NCBI RefSeq assembly: GCF_024054555.1
Contig: NZ_JAMXLY010000017.1
Span: 1-56,556 of the forward strand
Origin: Segatella cerevisiae
GTDB taxonomy: Bacteria > Bacteroidota > Bacteroidia > Bacteroidales > Bacteroidaceae
Direction of reading: 5' to 3'
Length of the DNA: 56,556 nucleotides
The translations under genes and the position numbers were made by a program. The notes under the pieces are model-generated. The model did no database searches. It saw only the letters and a program-made list of their open reading frames with translations, and was not told the origin of the DNA. Shown here piece after piece: positions 17,826 through 26,557 of this stretch; the stretch's first letter is position 1; each line of letters starts with the position of its first letter.

Positions 17826-17958
17826 TCCATTTCAGAAACAGTAGATCAGACCGGAAAACCGCCCCACCTTCACTTTCGAAGTTGCATGACGGCAACCGGA
17901 CTTCACTGTTCGTAAAGATCATCACTCATGAGAACCTCCCCGACAGTAATGCCGCGGA

Positions 17959-19506
17959 CTATTCCCATTCGATTGTCGAAGGCGGTTTTGAGGAGATATC
18001 GAGGCAAACGCGGTTGACCCCCTTGACTTTATTGATGATCTCATTGCTTACCTTAGCAAGGAAATCATAAGGCAGCCGGGACCAGTCGGCTGTCATACCG
18101 TCCATACTGTTCACAGCCCGAAGGGCAATCGGATGTTCATAAGTCCGTTCATCGCCCATCACCCCTACAGACCTGATCGTAGACAACAGGATCGCTCCTG
18201 CCTGCCAGACATGGTCATAGAGTGACGTTCCGTCAGGCATCTTATACTCGTGCATATTCTCAATATAGATATCATCGGCATCCTGCAGGATACGCACCTT
18301 CTCACGGGTGATATCCCCGAGAATACGTACGGCCAGTCCGGGACCTGGGAAAGGATGACGTTTGATCAACCGTTCCGGCATATTCAATTCGTGTCCCACA
18401 TGCCGGACTTCATCTTTGAACAGCCATTTCAAAGGCTCACAGAGTTTGAGCGTCATGTCTTTCGGCAGTCCGCCGACATTGTGATGGCTCTTGATTGTCA
18501 TTCCGGTAATATTCAGACTCTCGATGCGATCAGGGTAGATCGTACCTTGTGCGAGCCATTTGGCATCTGAGACCTTCTTCGCTTCAGCATTGAAGACCTC
18601 CACGAAATCACGCCCGATGATATGCCGCTTCTTCTCCGGTTCAGTCACCCCTGCCAAGTCTTTATAAAACCTGTCTCCGGCATTGACGCCGACGACATTG
18701 AGGCCCAACCCTTTATAGGCATCCATGACCTTGGAAAACTCGTTTTTCCTGAGCAGACCGTTATCGACGAAAATACAAGTCAACTGCCTGCCAATGGCTT
18801 TGTGAAGCAAAGTAGCGCAAACGGAGGAATCGACTCCCCCTGACAGACCGAGGATGACATGATCGCTGCCGATCTCGGCTTTCAGGTTTTTGACCGTCGT
18901 GTCGATGAATGAAGCAGGACTCCATTCCTGTCTGCTGCCGCAAATATCCACGACAAAGTTATGTAATAACTGTTTACCCTGTTTCGTGTGTACGACCTCA
19001 GGATGGAACTGGACAGCCCAAAGCGGATCCTTGTCACTAGCATAAGCAGCGAAATGCACGTCCTCAGTAGAAGCGATCACATGACAATCCTCAGGGATGG
19101 CAGTGATCGTGTCACCATGGCTCATCCACACCTGTGAATGAGGCACAAAACCTTTGAAAAGCGGATCCTCCGGGTCGATCTTTTCTAAATTGGCCCTGCC
19201 ATACTCCCTTGTACCGGTCTTCTCCACTTTCCCTCCTCGGGAAGCGGCGATCAGTTGGGCACCATAGCAGATACCCAGTACCGGATACTTGCCGATGATC
19301 GTGCTCAAATCCATCTTAAAGGCAGAAGGGTCGTGTACCGAATAAGGGCTTCCGCTGAGGATGACGCCGATGATGTCTTTGTCATTCTCCGGGAATTTAT
19401 TGTAAGGGACAATCTCACAGAAAGTGTGAAGTTCACGCACCCGTCGGCCGATGAGTTGGCAGGTCTGGGAACCAAAATTAAGAATGATAATCTTCTGTTG
19501 CTGCAT
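17959..19506 (-). CDS. guaA: GMP synthase (glutamine-hydrolysing)
   Basis: A 515-residue cytosolic enzyme that makes GMP from XMP, ATP and glutamine. The N-terminal class I glutamine amidotransferase has nucleophile Cys80 in LGICYGAQ and the His/Glu pair in QFHPEVVHT. The ATP pyrophosphatase domain has the PP-loop [11 protein letters not shown] near residue 220. The C-terminal dimerisation domain contains [16 protein letters not shown] and ends KPPSTIEWE, the usual XMP-site ending. All catalytic residues are present. It is the last gene of an apparent four-gene operon (small membrane protein, kinase-RapZ fusion, nucleotidyltransferase, guaA), 40 nt after the nucleotidyltransferase gene. Confidence 0.97.
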   Translation of the reverse strand: MQQQKIIILNFGSQTCQLIGRRVRELHTFCEIVPYNKFPENDKDIIGVILSGSPYSVHDPSAFKMDLSTIIGKYPVLGICYGAQLIAASRGGKVEKTGTREYGRANLEKIDPEDPLFKGFVPHSQVWMSHGDTITAIPEDCHVIASTEDVHFAAYASDKDPLWAVQFHPEVVHTKQGKQLLHNFVVDICGSRQEWSPASFIDTTVKNLKAEIGSDHVILGLSGGVDSSVCATLLHKAIGRQLTCIFVDNGLLRKNEFSKVMDAYKGLGLNVVGVNAGDRFYKDLAGVTEPEKKRHIIGRDFVEVFNAEAKKVSDAKWLAQGTIYPDRIESLNITGMTIKSHHNVGGLPKDMTLKLCEPLKWLFKDEVRHVGHELNMPERLIKRHPFPGPGLAVRILGDITREKVRILQDADDIYIENMHEYKMPDGTSLYDHVWQAGAILLSTIRSVGVMGDERTYEHPIALRAVNSMDGMTADWSRLPYDFLAKVSNEIINKVKGVNRVCLDISSKPPSTIEWE

Positions 19507-19546
19507 ATCAGAATAATATAGAATTTTATACTGTCATTAACACCAC

Positions 19547-20440
19547 TCAAGACAACTCTTTCAAGAAACTTTCAGCCTTAGCCAGCGTCTCCTGTTTCCC
19601 GACATCCATCAGTTGAAGCCCTTCCTGAACATAACCCCTGATAAATATTTTATCACAGTTATTCAGGTAGAAGTCCATGATCGGGAACTGCTCAGGCCAC
19701 TCATCCATCAACGGGAAAAAGCGGGGAGAAAACAGATGGATGCCTGCAAAAGCATACAGATGGAGTTGGGGAAGTGCCGCTTTCACCCAAGCATAAGGGC
19801 TTCGCACCTCTCCTGTTTCGATATTCGTCCACCCTACAAGCCGCATCTCGTCATTGAAAACCAGATAGCGCTTGGTCTGTCGCTTGCTCACGACCAATAG
19901 AGCAGCTATAGGTTCTTTCAACGAGAAATGGCAGGCAGAGTTCTCCTGTTGCCTGCCATCAGCGCCGCTATTATCCCCGTTAGCTTCCTCATTCCGGGCA
20001 GAAGCGCCGTCAGGACGAATTTCAGGGGTCATTCCCATATAGGTTTCACCTGTACTGTAAAATTGATTCAAGTCCACATTGCTCAGGATATCGACATTAT
20101 GGATGAGCACCGGAAGATTCCGGTCAAACAATGGCCTTGCTTTCTTAAGCCCTCCCCCCGTGTCCAAGAGCAGAGCTGTCTCATCGCTCACCTTGATATC
20201 CATCTGAAAATCATTTTCCGCAAGATAGTCAATGATCTGATTTGAGAAATGATGGACATTGACAACGATATGTTTGATACCTGCCGCCCTGAGGCGGAGA
20301 AGGACATGCTCCAACAAAGGTTTTCCGTCGACTTTCACCAATGCCTTAGGGATCTTATCCGTCAAAGGTTTGAGCCTTGTCCCTTTTCCGGCAGCAAAAA
20401 CCATTGCCTGCATCTTTCTTCCTTTCTTTTCTGACGACAT
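19547..20440 (-). CDS. MurU-like sugar-phosphate nucleotidyltransferase
   Basis: A 297-residue enzyme of the NTP-transferase fold. The signature FAAGKGTRLKPLTDKIPKAL (residues 15-34), VDGKPLLEHVL, VNVHHFSNQI and the metal-binding HNVDILS (about 114-120) are clear. Such enzymes join a sugar 1-phosphate to a nucleoside monophosphate from an NTP. Its neighbour 4 nt upstream encodes an AmgK-like kinase. In Pseudomonas, AmgK and MurU act in sequence to recycle N-acetylmuramate into UDP-MurNAc, so the same job is a fair inference. GDP-mannose-type or heptose-type activity remains possible. A polar, low-complexity insert (RPDGASARNEEANGDNSGAD onward, residues about 142-170) interrupts the fold and is not typical of the family. 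Confidence 0.85.
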   Translation of the reverse strand: MSSEKKGRKMQAMVFAAGKGTRLKPLTDKIPKALVKVDGKPLLEHVLLRLRAAGIKHIVVNVHHFSNQIIDYLAENDFQMDIKVSDETALLLDTGGGLKKARPLFDRNLPVLIHNVDILSNVDLNQFYSTGETYMGMTPEIRPDGASARNEEANGDNSGADGRQQENSACHFSLKEPIAALLVVSKRQTKRYLVFNDEMRLVGWTNIETGEVRSPYAWVKAALPQLHLYAFAGIHLFSPRFFPLMDEWPEQFPIMDFYLNNCDKIFIRGYVQEGLQLMDVGKQETLAKAESFLKELS

Positions 20441-20444
20441 CTTA

Positions 20445-22004
20445 TTATATTTCTCTCTTCACCACTGGAAGGACAGTTCTGATGTTCTGTTCGCGGTGTA
20501 CGATTTCCACTTCAACACCAAACTTCCTATGAATATGCTCCGCTACGTGCTGGGCTGAATAGACACTGCGATGCTGACCGCCCGTACAACCAAAACTGAT
20601 CATCAAACTTGTAAATCCTCTTTGCAGATACCTCTGCACGTGATGGTCCACCAATCTGTAGACACTGTCCAGGAAAGTCAGGATTTCGCCGTCATCCTCC
20701 AGAAAGCGGATGACCGGGTCGTCCAGTCCCGTCAGTTTCTTATAGCGCTCATATCTCCCCGGATTATGCGTACTCCGGCAGTCAAAGACATAACCTCCCC
20801 CATTTCCTGAAAGGTCTTCGGGGATGCCTTTTCGATAAGAGAAACTGAAGACGTGGACGACCAGAGGCCCTTTCCCGTCATATTTGGAAAAGGTGGCCAG
20901 CCCATCTTCAGGACGCGCATGATAAATATTGTTTTTAGTTGTTTTCAATCCGTCTGCCCGATGTCTGACAGGGTCCTCGACCTCAGCAAACTGAGGCAAC
21001 TCTGTCAGCCGGCGCAACATATCCATCATATAAGGATAAGGGAAGATGTTGTGCTTCTCTGACATCCTGATCAAGTCTCTCAGATTCTGTATGGCAGGAG
21101 GAATGCTATCGATAAAATGCTTCTTCCGCTCAAAATAGCCACGGAAGCCATAAGCCCCCAACACCTGCAAAGTCCGAAACAAGACGAAAAGAGACAGTCT
21201 GTTAGAGAAATGCCGAATTGTCGGCACTTCCATATAGTTTTTCAGCGACTGATAATATTCATATATCAGTTCTCTTCTCAACTTGAAAGAGTAATTCGCA
21301 GAAGCCTGCCAAAGGAAAGAGGCGAGATCATAGTAGACAGGTCCTTTCCTGCCACCCTGAAAATCGATGAAGAAAGGATTTCCTTTTGCATCCAGCATGA
21401 TGTTCCGGGCCTGGAAATCACGGTATAGAAAACTGTCCATCGCCTCAGAAGTGAGGTCCTGGGCAAAGAGACGGAAATTAGCCTCCAGTTTCATCTCATG
21501 AAAATCCAGTTCTGTGGGTTTGAGAAAACAGTATTTGAAATAGTTGAGATCAAAGAGTACGCCGTCTAAATCAAAGACCGGTTGAGGATAGCAATTAGAC
21601 CAATCGAGTCCCATGGCACCACGCACTTGGATGTCCGGCAATTTCCGGATAGCCTTTACCAACAACTGTTGTTCATGTTGGTTGTACCTGCCGCCAGCCT
21701 CACGTCCCCCACGAATAGCATCGAAGAGAGAGATTGTACCCAGATCAGTCTGGAGGTACCTCAGTCCGTCCTCACTGACAGCGAGGATATGAGGGACAGG
21801 GATCTTCTTCTCTGCGAAATGACGGGATAAATATATGAATGCGCGATTTTCGTCAACACTAGTCCCTACTGCCCCTATGACCGAATGACCTTCAGCGTCT
21901 GTCAGACGATAATAGGCACGGTTGCTGCCTTGACCAACAAGTTTTTCCGTATCTGCCGGAGCTGTCCCGGCCCACTGGCAATAGAGTTGAATCAGTTTTT
22001 CCAT
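20445..22004 (-). CDS. AmgK-like sugar kinase fused to a RapZ C-terminal domain
   Basis: A 519-residue two-domain protein. Residues 1 to about 345 form an APH/choline-kinase-type phosphotransferase: a nucleotide loop GQGSNRAYYRL, the catalytic loop YRDFQARN (Asp196, Asn201) and the metal-binding IDFQ (Asp214) followed by GGRKGPVYYDLASFLW. This pattern resembles AmgK, the anomeric MurNAc/GlcNAc kinase. Residues about 381-519 match the C-terminal domain of RapZ: VFSFSYRKGIP, a FDCR-x-NPGR segment, LTGLDDPV, and ISFGCTGGQHRSV (472-481) ending with VVHRE-type sequence. RapZ's own N-terminal P-loop ATPase is absent. In E. coli RapZ, this C-terminal half binds glucosamine 6-phosphate and RNA. The fusion may couple amino-sugar sensing to the kinase (inference). 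It lies in an operon with a MurU-like gene and guaA. Confidence 0.85.
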   Translation of the reverse strand: MEKLIQLYCQWAGTAPADTEKLVGQGSNRAYYRLTDAEGHSVIGAVGTSVDENRAFIYLSRHFAEKKIPVPHILAVSEDGLRYLQTDLGTISLFDAIRGGREAGGRYNQHEQQLLVKAIRKLPDIQVRGAMGLDWSNCYPQPVFDLDGVLFDLNYFKYCFLKPTELDFHEMKLEANFRLFAQDLTSEAMDSFLYRDFQARNIMLDAKGNPFFIDFQGGRKGPVYYDLASFLWQASANYSFKLRRELIYEYYQSLKNYMEVPTIRHFSNRLSLFVLFRTLQVLGAYGFRGYFERKKHFIDSIPPAIQNLRDLIRMSEKHNIFPYPYMMDMLRRLTELPQFAEVEDPVRHRADGLKTTKNNIYHARPEDGLATFSKYDGKGPLVVHVFSFSYRKGIPEDLSGNGGGYVFDCRSTHNPGRYERYKKLTGLDDPVIRFLEDDGEILTFLDSVYRLVDHHVQRYLQRGFTSLMISFGCTGGQHRSVYSAQHVAEHIHRKFGVEVEIVHREQNIRTVLPVVKREI

Positions 22005-22028
22005 TATCTTCTAAATTTCAATTCACCT

Positions 22029-22235
22029 CTATTCATCTTTTTCCATTTCTTCACACTGACGCTTCTGCATCCGCTTCACATCCCACCGTCTGACCAGTTC
22101 ATCGAGGACGAACAAGACGAGGAGAATTCCCAGTGACATGAAGAAACTATCGGTAAGATACATCAAACCGGCACAAATGACAAGGAATAAAACAATCCTT
22201 GCCAAATAGGATTTTGAAACTTTCTTCTGATTCAT
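22029..22235 (-). CDS. small two-helix membrane protein
   Basis: A 68-residue protein of unknown function. After a basic start (MNQKKVSKS) it has two hydrophobic segments (about 12-27 and 31-47) and a charged tail rich in Arg, Lys and Glu. The frame runs upstream to 22322, but a -7 box lies at 22240-22247, so the ATG at 22235 is the start. That leaves almost no leader. It is the first gene of the operon and its stop is 24 nt before the kinase-RapZ gene. It might anchor or accompany the next protein, but nothing in the sequence proves this. Confidence 0.6.
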   Translation of the reverse strand: MNQKKVSKSYLARIVLFLVICAGLMYLTDSFFMSLGILLVLFVLDELVRRWDVKRMQKRQCEEMEKDE

Positions 22236-22239
22236 GCGA

Positions 22240-22247
22240 CAAAGATA
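22240..22247 (-). promoter_or_regulatory. -7 box of the kinase-RapZ/guaA operon
   Basis: TATCTTTG on the minus strand, with only 4 nt between the box and the ATG at 22235. Transcription would begin at or next to the start codon, which predicts a leaderless or nearly leaderless message. Confidence 0.5.
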
Positions 22248-22380
22248 CAAAAATTCAAAGAAAAAAATCGGATAAGACAAAGATTTGTCTCCTAAAAAAT
22301 GCCATTGTCGATCACGCTCCAAAGGAAAGAGCCTTTACAGACAGGAGCGCAATAGGTGTTCGATGAGTTCACGCTACTAA

Positions 22381-22505
22381 AAAACAAAAAAATCGGATGT
22401 CGTCCCGACAACCGATTTTCAAAAACAAACTACTTAAAAACTAATCTACTAAAACAAATCAAAAAATATCTTTATGGTCTACACAACCTATATTTCTTAT
22501 TAACC
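22381..22505 (-). ncRNA. candidate small RNA of about 120 nt
   Basis: A complete consensus promoter (22510-22541) is followed after about 120 nt by a strong terminator hairpin with a U-run (22389-22419 plus 22381-22388). The transcript contains no ATG, and no frame encodes a plausible peptide. It is separated from groEL by that gene's own terminator. The body is AU-rich (TTTTTTGATTTG, TAGTAGATTAG) with the only strong predicted structure at the 3' end, the layout of a base-pairing regulatory RNA. Family is unknown and I recognise no conserved RNA here. Confidence 0.6.
22389..22419 (-). terminator. terminator of the small RNA candidate
   Basis: AAAATCGG (22389-22396) pairs with CCGATTTT (22412-22419), and TGTCG (22398-22402) with CGACA (22406-22410), with one A-A mismatch and a 3-nt loop. 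On the minus strand a T-rich run (complement of 22381-22390) follows. Confidence 0.85.
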
Positions 22506-22509
22506 GCTA

Positions 22510-22541
22510 CAAAGATACTCTTTTTCAGATTACGAGACAAA
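22510..22541 (-). promoter_or_regulatory. sigma-ABfr promoter of the small RNA candidate
   Basis: On the minus strand TTTG (22538-22541), a 20-nt spacer and TATCTTTG (22510-22517), one of the best promoter matches in the window. No protein gene begins downstream until 22235. Confidence 0.75.
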
Positions 22542-22585
22542 CTTTTTCGAATAAAAATGTCTTTTTAAATGTGAAATAAAATAAT

Positions 22586-22618
22586 AAAAAGGACGAACAC
22601 CAAGTATTCGTCCTTTTT
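22586..22618 (-). terminator. groEL terminator
   Basis: A perfect 12-bp stem (22586-22597 with 22607-22618; AAAAAGGACGAA / TTCGTCCTTTTT) with a 9-nt loop, starting 19 nt after the groEL stop. Us are part of the stem end. Confidence 0.92.
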
Positions 22619-22636
22619 AGCTATTCAGACAGCGGT

Positions 22637-24268
<1,632 letters not shown>

Positions 24269-24353
24269 TTAAATTAACCATTTATTTCATCCGGAATTAT
24301 TCTACGGATGAGCTATAACTTGATTGAAAATAACTCTTTAATTGATTTGTCTT

Positions 24354-24629
24354 TTATTTCTCGTTTAGAATTGCGAGGCAGTCACTCTGACGCATCATCA
24401 GATACTTTTTGCCTTCGTTTTCTATTTCCGTTCCGGCATATTTGCCATACAGCACAGTGTCACCGTCTTTCAAGACCATCGGATCATCCTTAGTTCCCTG
24501 GCCTACAGCAACGACTTTCCCACGCTGGGGTTTCTCTTTAGCTGTATCAGGAATAATAATTCCACCTACTTTTTCTTCAGCTGGTGCAGGGAGAACCAGC
24601 ACTCTGTCTGCTAATGGTTTAATGTTCAT
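24354..24629 (-). CDS. groES: co-chaperonin GroES (Hsp10)
   Basis: A 91-residue lid subunit of the chaperonin. It starts [20 protein letters not shown], contains the mobile loop [20 protein letters not shown], which binds GroEL, and ends [10 protein letters not shown]. The frame is open further upstream to 24755, but the extra 42 codons cover an inverted-repeat region and are not part of GroES. The ATG at 24629 is the family start. It is the first gene of the groES-groEL operon. No TAnnTTTG promoter or CIRCE element is visible upstream, only the inverted repeats listed separately. Confidence 0.97.
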   Translation of the reverse strand: MNIKPLADRVLVLPAPAEEKVGGIIIPDTAKEKPQRGKVVAVGQGTKDDPMVLKDGDTVLYGKYAGTEIENEGKKYLMMRQSDCLAILNEK

Positions 24630-24663
24630 AATACTTCTATTTAAAATTAATTTATCCACTATT

Positions 24664-24686
24664 AAACGTTTTCGCATACAACGTTT
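24664..24686. promoter_or_regulatory. inverted repeat AAACGTT-N9-AACGTTT upstream of groES
   Basis: Perfect 7-bp arms (24664-24670 and 24680-24686) with a 9-nt spacer, 34 nt before the groES ATG. The geometry (short arms, N9) resembles the CIRCE heat-shock operator, but the sequence is different. It may bind a repressor or act in the leader RNA. Function is inference. Confidence 0.4.
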
Positions 24687-24705
24687 CACCCCTTCATCTA
24701 CGAAA

Positions 24706-24743
24706 ACTGTGCCAAACTTGATATATGACAAATTTGGCACAGT
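24706..24743 (-). terminator. long hairpin between the ThrE-like gene and groES
   Basis: ACTGTGCCAAACTTG (24706-24720) pairs with CAAATTTGGCACAGT (24729-24743) over 15 bp with one mismatch and an 8-nt loop. On the minus strand TTTT follows the stem. It could terminate the ThrE-like gene, or be a regulatory site of groES. The short T-run makes a pure terminator less certain. Confidence 0.5.
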
Positions 24744-24748
24744 CCTAA

Positions 24749-24764
24749 CTGACACTGGTGTCAG
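24749..24764. promoter_or_regulatory. palindrome CTGACAC-TG-GTGTCAG
   Basis: Perfect 7-bp arms (24749-24755 and 24758-24764) separated by 2 bp. It is 22 bp after the ThrE-like stop codon and 5 bp from the larger hairpin. It is a good shape for a dimeric DNA-binding protein. No U-run follows, so it is not a terminator alone. Confidence 0.4.
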
Positions 24765-24786
24765 TCTTTCGTTCTATTCCCGCAGA

Positions 24787-26268
24787 TTACTTTTCCTTTG
24801 CTTTGACTCCCGATTCATCTGCCAAGACATGTTCCAGATCGACAAACTCACCATGAGCCTTCCGCTGTGAAATCAAGCGGTCAAGTTTTCGTTTACGGTT
24901 TGGAGCAATCCATTTTCTGGCAAAGATATTCGGAATATCTACACCCAGGGCAATCATGATAATGAGCATAGAACCATTGATGGCATTGTGAGTGGCCGTC
25001 GTCACCTCTCCCACTACACCTTGCATGTCAATCAAGGCATACAGTCCACGATACATCAGCACTCCCGGGACCATAGGAATGACCGCCGGGATGGAGATAC
25101 ACTGATGAGGGGTGTGAAGGACGTGCACCATCTTGATATTGATGATACTGATCAGAGCAGAGCCGCAAAGCGTCCCTACGATAGGACCGGCATCCAGTCC
25201 TACATTCCCATTGCTCGGACCCAAACTGACGAAGTTGCGGAAACATACCGCTATGATACCTCCTACAGCTATCCAAGGCATCAGTCGTTTCGGGGCATTG
25301 AAGATCGTTGCGAATCCCATTGCTGAAACAGCTGCGGCCAAAGCATATTCGAAGAAATTATGGTGAGGGATCATGCTCAGGTTCTTCACGAAATTGTCAA
25401 TGCCGAATATTTTGATGGCGAGTACGATACCGAAAGACATGGCAACGATCATCAGCAACGTATTCGTCGCCCTGACAAGTCCTGTCTCTATGTGATTGTC
25501 CAGCATATCGCTCACAAAATTGATAAGCGGTACTCCAGGCACGATGAAGAGCGCACAGGCCAACATAGGATGCCACGGTGTGTCTGAATGTAAGATAGGT
25601 ATGAGAAAATCAGGCAGGCAAGCTTCCACCCCCGGTGTAGAGATGAAATGTGACAGCCAAGCCAAGATGGTCGATATGAAGGTGGCTATGGCAATATTAA
25701 AATAACTGTTGGACCCCAACTCATTCAAGAACATCCTGAAACGATTGCCGAGAATGGCGGCTATCGAGGCATAGAAAAAGGCAGGCCAATCACACCCGAA
25801 CTGGATACAGAATCCGCCGCAGGCAAAACCGGCGCCTATAGCCACCATCCAATCCCCATAATTGCGCTTGGCATGGCCAATCTTCTCCAATTCCTCCTCA
25901 TAGCGGTCCAAGGTATAGTTCTTGCCAATAGCCCGCCAAGTCAAACGGCTGATTTCCTGAATGGACTCCATATTGATGCCATGCTTGTCACAGCGTTGCA
26001 TCTTGGAAAAAGAATGAGTCTCATCACTCAAGTTCACTTGAAGCATATAGTAATCCACATTGATATGCAGATTCTCCTTAGGCAAGCCAAGGAAAGCAGC
26101 AGCACGATTCATGTTCCTTTTGATTCTGCTGGTATCAGCTGAACTTTCCACCAAAATTTGGCCTGTCCGTAAAAGCAAATCTAACTTTCTACGCAATACA
26201 CGTTCTGATTCCGTCTTGAATTTAAATTCACATTCAGACTCGGAATTACATTTTGTATTCTCACTCAT
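24787..26268 (-). CDS. ThrE-type threonine/serine exporter family protein
   Basis: A 493-residue inner-membrane protein. The N-terminal part (about 20-130) is the soluble DUF1212/ThrP-like domain with LLLRTGQILVESSADTSRI. From about residue 140 there are ten or so hydrophobic helices (GDWMVAIGAGFACGGFCIQF, NSYFNIAIATFISTILAW, MLIIMIALGVDIPNIFARKW) followed by a basic cytosolic tail. The family exports small amino acids, while the Bacteroidetes members are single-chain fusions of the ThrP- and ThrE-like parts (ThrE of Corynebacterium has the same layout). Substrate is not proven. The gene is monocistronic, with a -7 box at 26314-26321 and a leader of about 41 nt. Confidence 0.85.
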   Translation of the reverse strand: MSENTKCNSESECEFKFKTESERVLRRKLDLLLRTGQILVESSADTSRIKRNMNRAAAFLGLPKENLHINVDYYMLQVNLSDETHSFSKMQRCDKHGINMESIQEISRLTWRAIGKNYTLDRYEEELEKIGHAKRNYGDWMVAIGAGFACGGFCIQFGCDWPAFFYASIAAILGNRFRMFLNELGSNSYFNIAIATFISTILAWLSHFISTPGVEACLPDFLIPILHSDTPWHPMLACALFIVPGVPLINFVSDMLDNHIETGLVRATNTLLMIVAMSFGIVLAIKIFGIDNFVKNLSMIPHHNFFEYALAAAVSAMGFATIFNAPKRLMPWIAVGGIIAVCFRNFVSLGPSNGNVGLDAGPIVGTLCGSALISIINIKMVHVLHTPHQCISIPAVIPMVPGVLMYRGLYALIDMQGVVGEVTTATHNAINGSMLIIMIALGVDIPNIFARKWIAPNRKRKLDRLISQRKAHGEFVDLEHVLADESGVKAKEK

Positions 26269-26313
26269 TCATTTAAATCATAAAATAAGGTTGGAACTCC
26301 TGAAATTCAGTCG

Positions 26314-26321
26314 CAAAGTTA
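26314..26321 (-). promoter_or_regulatory. -7 box for the ThrE-like gene
   Basis: TAACTTTG on the minus strand, 45 nt before the ATG at 26268. The upstream element is weak. Confidence 0.5.
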
Positions 26322-26521
26322 CAAATAATTCTTGGATTTTCAGAGAATGGAATCAAACTTTTTTATATTCTTTTTAACAATATATATATCCAACTCCCTC
26401 CTCTTCATCTGATTTCTACACCTGACAGGAGCCGCCTCAGGATCGCCTCCCCTCTGCTTTTCAAGACCTGCAACCCACAGTATTATTCTCTTACTTCAAC
26501 CGCTGTTTAAAATTTTATTTG

Positions 26522-26529
26522 TAACTTTG
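26522..26529 (+). promoter_or_regulatory. -7 box for the GH106-GH105-GH43 cluster
   Basis: TAACTTTG, with a predicted start near 26534 and a leader of about 24 nt. No TTTG at the right distance, which fits a promoter needing activation. Confidence 0.5.
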
Positions 26530-26557
26530 CGACTAAACAAATTGATTAATCAAAGAC

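Noticed and set aside
24640..24790. CIRCE element for HrcA upstream of groES
   Set aside because: TTAGCACTC-N9-GAGTGCTAA is not present; only different inverted repeats are.
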